From Aphrocallistes beatrix (Eukaryota > Porifera > Hexactinellida > Sceptrulophora > Aphrocallistidae): a stretch of 64,000 bases of DNA. The notes beneath the pieces are model-generated. The model had not been told where the DNA came from and ran no database searches. It saw only the letters and a list, made by a program, of their open reading frames with translations. The first letter of the stretch is position 1, and each line of letters starts with the position of its first letter. This document shows positions 47,426 to 56,651 of the stretch, piece by piece. Location: NCBI GenBank assembly GCA_963281255.1, contig OY725497.1:3712968-3776967 (forward strand). The letters are read 5' to 3'. The translations under genes were made by a program, and so were the position numbers.

Positions 47426-48712
47426 TTATAAAATATGTTCATCTTGAGTTAATAAGAGTGAGTTGATCGACTCAATGACAACGTTATTGAAATGAACACT
47501 GTTATTCGCATACACGTGATGAGAAGAGTGCGGAACCATATAAAGCTTCACTTCATTGCCAATCAAGTCAGTCACTGATTTTACAGGTTTTGAAGTCATC
47601 CATGACTCTTGACCATAGATAAAGTCCAGTTGGATGGACACATCCATCCGCCTAATGCGATCAGGGAGGAGTGGCTCTCGACACCAACCGAAAGGAATGT
47701 GCAAGCGGGTGAAAGCTTCCTCTCCAGATGGGTACTGTCCATTCAAGTGAAAGAAATAGTCACTCAGCGTGTCTGCATCTACCATATATTCGTAGCTATT
47801 CACCAAGTCACTGCGAAATCTTTTAAAAAGAGGTTTTGCAATTCCAAACCCGAACCGTACGAAAGAGAAGGGTAGAAACAGCTTCAGATAATTCCTGATA
47901 ATTCCGAAAACAAACCGGAACACTTTATACCTGAAAGTATTGCGTTGTGTCAACCAGCGCGGCCTAGTGTTATTTCCATTTCCGCCTACTTCTTCCGTAT
48001 TATTTCCATTTCCCACTTCTTCCGTCTTATTTCCATTTCCCACTTCTTCCGCATTATTTCCATTTCCCACTTCTTCCGCATTATTTTCATCTTCGTCCAC
48101 ATCTTCTGTCCTGACGCTCTCCCGCGGGTAGCCCCAGGGCTCCACTAGAATGAGCTTCGCAATTCTCCCCGGGTGTTTCAGTGCGTACCATGTAGACAGA
48201 TACCCCCCGAAACTGTGTCCGAGCAGGATGAACTTATCTAGCCCAACGGCCGCCCTCCAGTCCTCCAACGACTGAATGTACTGCTGGATTATCTCCTCGG
48301 GACGCCTGCTGAAATTGGGCCTAGAACTACGTCCGAATCCTAACAGATCAATAGCGTACACATCCGTGTGCTTAGAAATGTCATCAAAATTCTTCACAAA
48401 CATTCCCAATCCAACTCCGAACCCGTGTATCATGACGAGAGGAGGCAAGTCTCTTCTCTCTTCACAGTTGCATTGGAAATGTAGTGTATTGATGGTAGTG
48501 TGAGCTCCTATTCGCACTTGCTCCTGAGTGTAATTGCTCACAACGCCACTCAGTACGCGCCGCTCTGCAGTCTCCAACTGCTGAGGATTAGATACGAGGC
48601 GGTAATAGCTCGTAACGAATCTACGGGCGTAGTTAGAGCGGTCTGAAGAGGTCCGATAGAAGTTGTCTTGGCTGTTTCTATGGTTGAGAAGAGGGTCCTC
48701 CTCACACATCAT
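47426..48712 (-). CDS. ABHD4/ABHD5-like alpha/beta hydrolase with coding minisatellite
   Basis: 428 aa. Core features: MIHGFGVGLGMF (oxyanion region), DLLGFGRSSRP, the nucleophile elbow GHSFGG with Ser167 and LVEPWGYP. Having Ser (not Asn) at the elbow favours ABHD4, an N-acyl-phospholipid lipase, over ABHD5. The C-terminal HHVYAD motif of both proteins reads HHVYAN, so the HX4D acyltransferase-type Asp is Asn. Between residues about 205 and 245 an acidic insert repeats EEVGNGN four times, encoded by a 27-bp tandem repeat; homologues lack it. Intronless. Confidence 0.88.
   Translation of the reverse strand: MMCEEDPLLNHRNSQDNFYRTSSDRSNYARRFVTSYYRLVSNPQQLETAERRVLSGVVSNYTQEQVRIGAHTTINTLHFQCNCEERRDLPPLVMIHGFGVGLGMFVKNFDDISKHTDVYAIDLLGFGRSSRPNFSRRPEEIIQQYIQSLEDWRAAVGLDKFILLGHSFGGYLSTWYALKHPGRIAKLILVEPWGYPRESVRTEDVDEDENNAEEVGNGNNAEEVGNGNKTEEVGNGNNTEEVGGNGNNTRPRWLTQRNTFRYKVFRFVFGIIRNYLKLFLPFSFVRFGFGIAKPLFKRFRSDLVNSYEYMVDADTLSDYFFHLNGQYPSGEEAFTRLHIPFGWCREPLLPDRIRRMDVSIQLDFIYGQESWMTSKPVKSVTDLIGNEVKLYMVPHSSHHVYANNSVHFNNVVIESINSLLLTQDEHIL
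47970..48084. repeat. 27-bp tandem repeat inside the hydrolase gene
   Basis: Four copies of a unit TTATTTCCATTTCCCACTTC plus TTCCGNN; the first copy is 30 bp (with an extra codon), the others 27 bp. All lengths are multiples of three, so the reading frame is kept. Confidence 0.9.
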
Positions 48713-49436
48713 TTATCTAGTCACGTTAAGTAAAAATAAGTAAGATATTAATGAGTGAATACTAGGGTTCTGTGGGATGAGATGGGTGAGAAAAGTTATA
48801 ATAATTATATAATAATTTTATATATTAAAACGCTAGGATTTTTTTGTGTGTTTGTCCGAATTGATTGAAGAATTGGCAAGTCGTAGGGATATGAAAATTG
48901 GAAAGCAGATGTCAAATGATATGACTACGGTTAAGTTCTAAGATCTAAGCGAAATTTTCACACTTCTACACTATAATATAATCGAGATATCTATATAAGT
49001 AATTGCTTTGTAGTATTAATAATAATGACAGCCTACATGGCCCTACAATAGTGTCGTACAATGATTTCTATTGTGAGAGTGAAGCCGTACATAGTATTGT
49101 ATATAAAAGGTGTGAAAAATTGTTTTCCATTTTTTTTGCAGGTGTGAAAATTTCGCTTAATCGTAGGTTCATCCATAGCATTCTATATACTAAGGCAATG
49201 GCACTCACCAAAAAATTAGTACCATGGATTGGTTAAATACTTCAAAACCAATAATTTTGATATTGTAGATATTTCAATTTTCCATCAATTTAGGCATTCA
49301 CCCACCCTGACAAACTAACTATTATTTCAGAACAATTGAAATGAGATATATTATTTGGTTTTTAATGCACATAGTCGAATTATTTAATACTTAATACATA
49401 CAAAATATCAAAAGAATAGTTAATCACAATATTGAG

Positions 49437-49747
49437 ACTTGAGGGACAGACTTGACTTAGCTTGAGAGACAGACTTGACTTAGCTTGAGACAGACTTGAC
49501 TTAGCTTGAGAGACAGACTTGACTTAGCTTGAGACAGACTTGACTTAGCTTGAGGGACAGACTTGACTTAGCTTGAGGGACAGACTTGACTTGACTTGAC
49601 ATGACATGACATGACATGACATGACATGACATGACATGACATGACATGACACGACATGACATGACATGACTTGACTTGACTTGACTTGACTTGACTTGAC
49701 TTGACTTGACTTGACTTGACTTGACTTGTAGTCAAGTCAAGTCAACA
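49437..49747. repeat. Composite satellite: 21-24-bp units, then (ATGAC)n and (TTGAC)n
   Basis: About seven copies of a unit like GACAGACTTGACTTAGCTTGA at 49437-49590 pass into about fifteen ATGAC pentamers and then about fourteen TTGAC pentamers. The array ends in TTGTAG and then inverted GTCAA pentamers, so its right edge can fold on itself. Confidence 0.93.
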
Positions 49748-49979
49748 GTCTGTGAAGTTGACTAAATAAACAAATAATATATTAAATTAGTTCTTGAATT
49801 TAGCCAGTTTACTATTCTCTTGTTTCAATACTAGTGCATTATATATAGGTCTTAACTTTATTAGAAGTGTATACAATGTTTTAGTTCCATAGTAGCACAT
49901 GCCAAATGAATAATATTAGTACGGGAAGAGCCAGAATAAATGTTTTAAATTTCTGCTGAGGGTGCAGATACATCGTCGT

Positions 49980-50080
49980 CATAGGTGTAACTCCAGGGGT
50001 GGCAGGGGTAGCGTGCCACCACATACCTAAATGTTATGTTGACTTGGGGTGACATGCCACATTAGTTTGATATGTTTTTG
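49980..50080 (+). mobile_element. hAT-like terminus fragment
   Basis: CATAGGTGTAACTCCAGGGG followed by GGCAGGGGTAG resembles CAKAGGYGTAA-type hAT ends; compare the right edge of the window. Right boundary approximate; no duplication found. Confidence 0.35.
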
Positions 50081-50886
50081 TTGGTACTGTACATTCCAAG
50101 GATTCTCATTGTAATAATAAGTAATCATTAAACCACATACTTTCGGCAAGATGTCCTTTCGGCAAGGTGGGCGGATACGGGGTTTTATGGGTGTAGAATT
50201 CGGATATTAAATTTTCTGATCGATATGATAAATTATCATAATTATATAATAATAATTATACAATAATTATATAATTATTATATAATTATTAATATAATTA
50301 TTATATTATAATTTTATAAATATTAATTATTTCATTACAAACTAATGAGATATTGAAATCCATTTAGAAACAATTTCCCATATTTGTGTAGAACAAAAAA
50401 ATGTATCCAAACCTTTTTGAAACTCAAATTATATCTTTAAATACTATTTTTTTCTAAAATTTCAAAGAAAATTTCCAGTATTTGAACGTGATCTTGATCG
50501 ATAACATAGTTTTTGGAAATATTATTTGAGCAAACCTTAAGTTTTATTTATATTTTGTTTCCGCACTTAATTGTGTTGATAAAGTAGAAAATGGAGCCGA
50601 GTGAATTGTAGACGCAAAGTGTCCGCTAGCCACGCTGCGTAAACAATCAGCTTTGCGTGTAACTTTTAACTTAAATATCATTCTTATTTAGTTAACAACA
50701 GCTTTGACATCTGGAAAATTATACGTTTATGAGGTATAACTTATTAAGTTAAATGAAACGCATAAGTTCAGGTTGTGTACATTGGATGTTACAATCAGAT
50801 CAAATGTTTCAATTCAGCTGCAGCTCATCACCTATCTGCGAAATATCTCCCAGGAGACGCGGGCATTTCAATTTTACAACTGATTA

Positions 50887-51753
50887 TCAGATCTTCCTCC
50901 TCAGGAGTTTGATAAACAGCTGTAACGGTAGCATGCCATCTCGAGACTGGAGCCTGCTGTCGAAAAGATTAAATCCACATTTCTGAAGCTTTTTCAGGAA
51001 GCGATCATAAACCACAGCACATAAGAATATACGTCTGAGAAGAGGGTGTGTGTGAGTGTGTTGGGATGCGATACTGAGTCCTCTGTCGAGATGTGACTTC
51101 GCAACACTACTCAAGTCCAGTGCAACTTCTCTCAGCCCGGGGGAGTCGACTCTCTTCAGTACATCCTGCTGAGACACCCTGTGCCCACTCAGCAATGAGA
51201 GAGGGAGGTCAACTCGATGTCTCCTACTTGCCAAGGGCGCGACAGCTCGTAGACAGGTGGCAATACCTGCTGCCTTCGCTATGTGGCTAGCTGCATGGTC
51301 TAAGTCTAGGTTCCTGATGCCCCCTGCCTCCAGCGTGAGGAAGAGAAGAGACCCGTGTGTCTCTTCCCCATACGCCTCAAGATCGGAGAGTTCTGGGTAC
51401 CTCCCACTGGGTGTGAGTTCTCTCAGGCGGGCAGCTACAAGCCTCTGCAGCCAACTCTGCGACAGCTGACACTCCCTGATCGCGAGTGTCAATGTGAGAG
51501 CTAGCGGGTGCTCTAGCGGAGCTCTGCTCTCCTTCTGGTAAGCGGATTTTATGACCTCAGACCAGAACCTGAGCTTACCTTCCCCCAGGTGCAACTCAAT
51601 CACGTGTTCTCTCACTGATGCCGTTTCCACGTTCAGTGCTCTCAGAGCGAACACGCGTTCTCTCATGGGAGAGGGGAGATACAGGGTGCACAGATAGTGC
51701 TCGTAATCCCTCTTACGGACCACCGCCATGCAGTAGTCGAGGGGAGAACTCAT
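50887..51753 (-). CDS. NDUFAF6: NDUFAF6, complex I assembly factor (squalene/phytoene synthase fold)
   Basis: 288 aa. The opening DYCMAVVRKRDYEHYLCTLYLP matches the family YCxxLVRKRDYEGYLCxLLLP (given here as family pattern). Later blocks are VFALRALNVETASVRE, LEAYGEETHGSLLFLTLE, DHAASHIAKAAGIATCLRA and DLPLSLLSGHRVSQQD. NDUFAF6 is an inactive relative of phytoene synthases needed for ND1 insertion in mitochondria. The DxxxD substrate motifs of true synthases are not seen. The start at 51753 leaves no clear presequence, so an upstream exon with the targeting signal is possible. Confidence 0.93.
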   Translation of the reverse strand: MSSPLDYCMAVVRKRDYEHYLCTLYLPSPMRERVFALRALNVETASVREHVIELHLGEGKLRFWSEVIKSAYQKESRAPLEHPLALTLTLAIRECQLSQSWLQRLVAARLRELTPSGRYPELSDLEAYGEETHGSLLFLTLEAGGIRNLDLDHAASHIAKAAGIATCLRAVAPLASRRHRVDLPLSLLSGHRVSQQDVLKRVDSPGLREVALDLSSVAKSHLDRGLSIASQHTHTHPLLRRIFLCAVVYDRFLKKLQKCGFNLFDSRLQSRDGMLPLQLFIKLLRRKI

Positions 51754-51932
51754 TCTCTACTATTGCTACCGTTGCTCAGATTCTCAGGTAAACATGAAAT
51801 GATGATTTCTAACAAAATTAATAGAACACAACAACAACAACAACAACAACATCTTGTATCAAAATAATCAAGAATTCCTACTCATACAATTGACCTAATG
51901 TGATCTAGTACAGTCTAGCATAAGTGAAGGGA

Positions 51933-54291
51933 CTAGCTCTCCTCAGCTTTTGCAGAGCTCTCCTGTCCCGTGAACATCGGGTACTTCTCGCACACATTGC
52001 TCCAGTTGAGTCTCCCAGCGATCAGCCCCGCGGCCACTCCCGGGACTTCCGATATGGGCGCTCGCACCTGCTTCATGCTGTTCCGCTCCCGCAGAGTGAC
52101 ACTGTCGTACTTGAGAGTGTCGAAATCGATGGTAATTCCGAATGGAATCGCGATCTCATCCGTCCGTGCGTACCGTTTCCCGATGGATCCGCCAGCGTCA
52201 TCGATCTTATGCGACACCCCGACATCGGCTAGACCGGTGGATAGACGGCTGATGTATGGACTGAAGGTGGCGTCTTTGGAAATGGGGAGGATGGAGCATG
52301 CGCAGGGGGCGATACAGGTGGGGAGGGACAGCCAAGTCCTGTTCTCATCTCCCTCCCTGCACTGGAAGTTGTGTTCCAGGATGGCGTAGAGAATACGGCC
52401 GATTCCGAAGGACGGTTCCACCACTCCTGGGGTGTAGTCCTCGTGGTGCACCATGTTGCTACTGAATCTAAACTCAAGCATGTCCGGATGAACCTCGAAT
52501 GTCTTGTCCCCAACCTCGATGAGAACTGAGCCCTGTTTCAGAGACGCCTGCAGCCCCTGGATAGCCGGGGCCTCGAGAGAGGAGAAGTGTTCTAGGAGAA
52601 TCTTAGAGTCTGTTTTGTAGACCTTCCCGATCTGACTCTTCTTAGGAATGATTTCGAATGTCTAAACCAGAATAATATAATCACGCCAATAAGTATTATT
52701 AAGTATTCAGGCCTGTGTGTGTACCTCTACGGTAATGGGCGTAGGTATCGGTCTCTTCGCAGAAAGGTCCGTTTTGGTCGCGGCGGCGTGAGCACCGAGG
52801 TCGTAGCAAGACCTGTCCGCGCACCCCACACACTCTATCCATCCGTAGGAGGTGAGCAGCTCCGCATCCCAGCAGTCGCACGCGTAGTGCGCCATCTCGT
52901 TGCTCAGGTGTTGTCTAAACCTCAGCCTGCCGGGGTCCGTCCCTACCTTCAGGAGGAACAGGTGCACCCTCACCAGGAAGTAGCCGAGAGTCTGGTTAGC
53001 CACCAGCCTCGACTCCACTGCCTCTCCGACGCTGATCCTCTGAGCGGACCTCCCCTCCAGCTGAGCACACCCGGAGAATAGCGACAGCTCGATGTCTGAC
53101 ACCTGAGAGCATTGGATGTGTCAATTATCTTCTGAGAAAGTTAATCCATGAATCCATGGTCTATTTTGGTCGGGTATTGCCTACCTGAGAGAACTTGGCG
53201 TGACTCTTGTCTGTGGGGTCCACAAAGTGCTCTATCTCCGCCAGAGTGAACTCCCTCACCCGCAGGAGACCAGTCCCCGGGCTGATCTCGTTCCTGAACG
53301 CCTGTCCGATCTGAGCGGCTGCGAACGGCAGTTTCCCTCCGTTAAACTCGAGGAGACGCTTGAAGTTGACGAATATCCCCTGAGCCGTTTCCGGTCTCAG
53401 GAATCCAGGCACCTGTTTGCCCGGTCCGATGCTGGTAGGGAACATGAGGTTGAACTCGGTGGGGGGAGTGAGGGGGTTCCCGGTGGCGGGAGAGGTGATC
53501 TTGAACTCCTGTACCACTGCTTCTAGCTCCTCCTTTCCTAGGTTGTCCAGCTGTCTCAGCAGTTCTTCACACCTCTGCTTCACAGCCTCCGAGCTCTTCT
53601 TGTCCCCTTTGACTCGCTCCAGGGCTTTCTCCAAGAGGTGGTCCGCCCGGAAGCATTCATCCGTGACTGTGTCGCGCACCATGTAATCGGAGAACCTCTC
53701 CACGTGTCCGGAGGCCCGCAGCACCGGCTCCGGCGTCAGCACCGTGCAGTCCACCTCCAGCATCTGCTCCGCCAGGACGAAGTGGCGCCGCCACTCGCTC
53801 AGGAGGTTGGCCTTCAGGGCACACCCCATCGGACCGAAGTCGAATAACCCTGCCACACTCGCGTAGAGAGGGAAAGAGGGAAGGTAGAAGAATCGTCTCT
53901 TCAACATTTGCTCGAGTTTGCTCCTGTCAAACTTCTTCTGCTGCGGTCTCATCTTGAGCTCCGCTTCTTGGAGAGCTTTCTGTTTGGTGCGCAGCTGACT
54001 GACACAGCGCGCTAGCTCTGTCTGCAGCTCCACCTTCTCACTGCCAGTGGCCCCTTGAGCAGAAGCGCGCAGCTGTTGAACCCTGGCCCCGGTCTCCTTG
54101 ACCGCTTGGCGGTAAGGAGCCAGTGCGATCTCCGGGTCCGCTCCTACCAGCGCCTCTGAGTTGTTCTGCGCGTTCTTGTCAGCCATGATGAGAGTTCTAA
54201 CTGAGTGCGTTGGCGTGCAGTGTCTGTGTAGGATGAAGTTGGTGGTGCGGGGATGGGTTAGTGCTACGAATGCCTGTCTAGCTACTCGCAT
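51933..54291 (-). CDS. GARS1: Glycyl-tRNA synthetase (GARS1), three exons, dual start
   Basis: Exons (minus strand): 54291-53185, 53102-52725 and 52661-51933; phases agree, giving 737 aa (human 739). A WHEP-like helical hairpin lies at about 55-110. The class II core follows: motif 1 region FDFGPMGCALKANL, RPETAQGIFVNF, motif 2 FRNEISPGTGLLRVREF and motif 3 VVEPSFGIGRILYAIL, then the anticodon-binding domain. The first Met (54291) precedes a basic mitochondrial-type leader; Met36 (54186) begins MADKNAQNN and would give the cytosolic form. This is the known dual-targeting arrangement of animal GARS1. Confidence 0.97.
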
Positions 54292-54429
54292 GCAGTCTCA
54301 ATTCAAATATATTAGTTGGTTAAGCATGGTAGTTAGTTACAAGGATATAATGCATAGGTCGAGTTAAAGTATTGATAGGGTAAGGTAATGGATAACAAGT
54401 GGTCAGGTTGAGTTCGTAAGAAGGGAGGT

Positions 54430-55188
54430 CTACTTCTTGATGCTGGACGACCTGATTCCCTCCAGCTGTTGCTTCAGCTGTTGGTTGGTCTTCTTCAAGA
54501 ACTGTAGCTCGTCCTGATGCTTGGCCTCCTCTAGCTTCCGCCGCTCATTATCCCGCTTAGCGTTCTCTTCTCCCGCCCGTTTCTCATCCGCCAGTTTCTT
54601 CTCCAGCTGTTGCCGCTTGTCCCTCAACTCCCGCACGGTCACCTCCCCCTGTGCCCGCCCCTGCTCCGCCTCCAGGGACTTCCTGGTCCCGAACGCGACA
54701 CTACTGCCATACAGGGTCTGGTAGGCCGCCAGCGTCATCTTGATCTCATCTCTCACCTTCAGCACCAGCAACCCTCTCTCGGCACAGTCGATGGTCACCT
54801 GTCGGATCAGCTCGTCGAAGCACTCGGAGAACAGCTCCCGCCTGATGGGGCAGATCCCCGAGTCTCGGGCCTGTCTCTGCAGCAGGCCTGTGTCAATATG
54901 TTCCTCCAGCTCCACCACGTCCTGTCTGGAGGCGGTTTCAGAGGAGACACATTGGCGCCAACTCTGCCCGCTGTGTGACCATTCGCGGGGCGGCAGGATC
55001 TTGTTCAGGATTTCTTCTATCTGTCGAGAGCGATGGTCCGAGGAGGTCTTGGTGGGGTGCGATGGGAGGACGCCTGCGGGGCCGGATACCGCGGGCGTGG
55101 CTCGACTCTTCGGCTCCTTCTTTTCTCCGTTACGGAGGATGGGAAACGGCTCGTCGTACTTGACCAGAGAGTTTACAGATGTCGACAT
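54430..55188 (-). CDS. DNALI1: Axonemal dynein light intermediate chain (DNALI1, p28)
   Basis: 252 aa, intronless, close to the human length. Near-identical family blocks: SLVKYDEPF at the N-terminus, EEILNKILPPREW, RQDVVELEEHID, QRQARDSGICPIRRELF, CFDELIRQVTIDCAERGLL, KVRDEIKMTLAAYQTLY and SSVAFGTRK. The C-terminal 90 residues are coiled coil. It is a subunit of inner-arm dyneins, so the organism builds motile cilia or flagella. Neighbours GARS1 and CHORDC1 are on the same strand with short gaps (138 and 227 bases). Confidence 0.97.
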   Translation of the reverse strand: MSTSVNSLVKYDEPFPILRNGEKKEPKSRATPAVSGPAGVLPSHPTKTSSDHRSRQIEEILNKILPPREWSHSGQSWRQCVSSETASRQDVVELEEHIDTGLLQRQARDSGICPIRRELFSECFDELIRQVTIDCAERGLLVLKVRDEIKMTLAAYQTLYGSSVAFGTRKSLEAEQGRAQGEVTVRELRDKRQQLEKKLADEKRAGEENAKRDNERRKLEEAKHQDELQFLKKTNQQLKQQLEGIRSSSIKK

Positions 55189-55415
55189 TGCTCCTACGAA
55201 TCCCTCTCAGTTCTAAATTATCACTGATTCCTATAATTACTAATTACAGATTGTGCATCTGCAGTTGTTAGAGACGTACGTAATTTTGGAAAAGAAAAAG
55301 TTACTTGTATTAGTTTCTGAATGTTTACAGGCATATTTCCTAGGTAGACTGCATTAAACTCACTGTACATACATCTCCGTATATACGTCTATATAACATT
55401 GGTCATTGTATTCCA

Positions 55416-56411
55416 CTACACTACCGCACCACCCTCAGCTGTTGCACCTGGAGCAGTATCAGGCTCAGGCTCAGGTTCTGGCTCTGGCTCCTCGTCAGGG
55501 TACTCGAGCTGGGGCCAGTGGAAGAGATCGCTCTTCAAGAGACTGACTTCTACTTTAGTTCTGAAATATTCCACAAAAGAACTTTCCGGAATGATGCAAG
55601 CGTAGAGCTCAAATAATCTATCAAACACTTTCTTCCCTTCTTCGAAGTACAAGCAGACTTGCAGGTTGGTTGGGCTGGCCTTGACAGTACAATCTTGGTA
55701 TTCACAGAGTTTCCCGAAAAAAGTTATCACCACCAATTTTCCTCGCTGAAAGTAGTCGAACCTGATCTGAGAAGCAGAGATGGGTTTACTCCCAGAGACC
55801 CACTTGTGAGTTCCCATGACGCATCCCTGCTGCTTCATAAACTCTTCAAAGTCGGAGGTCCTCTTCTGGCAGCAGGACCAGAACTTCAGTCCTTCATGGA
55901 AGACCGCCGTTCCTGAGTGGAAGATGCAGTCCCCCGTCACGCGCTCCCCCACCTTCCGCACCAGCTTGCAGCCCCCATTCTGACAGGACTGCACCTTCTC
56001 CTCAGGCGCTGCCTGCGAACTGCTCTTCGCGGCTAAATCGAGGGACTTGACCAGAGAGTCGTCCACCTTAGCGGCCAGTGGGATCAGCACTTCAGGGACT
56101 GCAGACCTGGGGGTGGGAGCCACGATCCCACTTCTCGATCCTTGTGTCGGTATCTCGACAGGATCTGGTGTCTCCTCTGGCTCTTCTTTCTTGGGCGGGT
56201 CAGGTTTGATGGGATTATGAAGGCCCTTCTCACACCCTGCGAACTCCAAGAAATCGGAGAAGTTGGTTGTTCTCCTGCTGCAGCAGCTCCATCCCTTGAG
56301 GCCCTCGTGGAAGACAGGCACTCCAGGATGGTGGACGCACGACCCCGGGGTGTTGTCCTCCTCCAGGAACTTCTTGTTGCAGCTCTTGTTGTAGCATTGG
56401 AGCAGAGACAT
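55416..56411 (-). CDS. CHORDC1: CHORD-CS protein (CHORDC1, morgana)
   Basis: 331 aa, intronless. CHORD1 (about 6-67: CYNKSCNKKF...HHPGVPVFHEGLKGWSCC) and CHORD2 (about 149-215: CQNGGCKL...FHSGTAVFHEGLKFWSCC) each bind two zinc ions; a CS domain follows (about 224-310). It is an HSP90 co-chaperone affecting ROCK and centrosome duplication. The C-terminus ends in a PE-rich (PEPEPEPEP) tail. Confidence 0.97.
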   Translation of the reverse strand: MSLLQCYNKSCNKKFLEEDNTPGSCVHHPGVPVFHEGLKGWSCCSRRTTNFSDFLEFAGCEKGLHNPIKPDPPKKEEPEETPDPVEIPTQGSRSGIVAPTPRSAVPEVLIPLAAKVDDSLVKSLDLAAKSSSQAAPEEKVQSCQNGGCKLVRKVGERVTGDCIFHSGTAVFHEGLKFWSCCQKRTSDFEEFMKQQGCVMGTHKWVSGSKPISASQIRFDYFQRGKLVVITFFGKLCEYQDCTVKASPTNLQVCLYFEEGKKVFDRLFELYACIIPESSFVEYFRTKVEVSLLKSDLFHWPQLEYPDEEPEPEPEPEPDTAPGATAEGGAVV

Positions 56412-56651
56412 GCCGCTAGATGATCACAAACAATCAACCGCTTTCTACCCAATTTTAAGAGATTACAACGCGCGACGTAGTACATTGGAACGCTATCTGA
56501 ATATAAAGTCTATGAATTTCAATACAAACTAGAATTCATTAATAGAATTGACAATAATTTAATACATCAGAGACAGAGTAACAGAGCTACCGTTTTCTGT
56601 CTGATACAGCGGCGCGTGCGATAAAATTGAATGTCAAGCGAGTGATACGGG

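Larger units (their letters stand above)
48713..50886. other. Gene-free stretch of 2.2 kb with satellite and AT-rich DNA
   Basis: Contains the satellite at 49437-49747, a hAT-like terminus at 49980 and an AT-only palindromic tract at about 50225-50335. No coding exon is supported. Confidence 0.5.
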
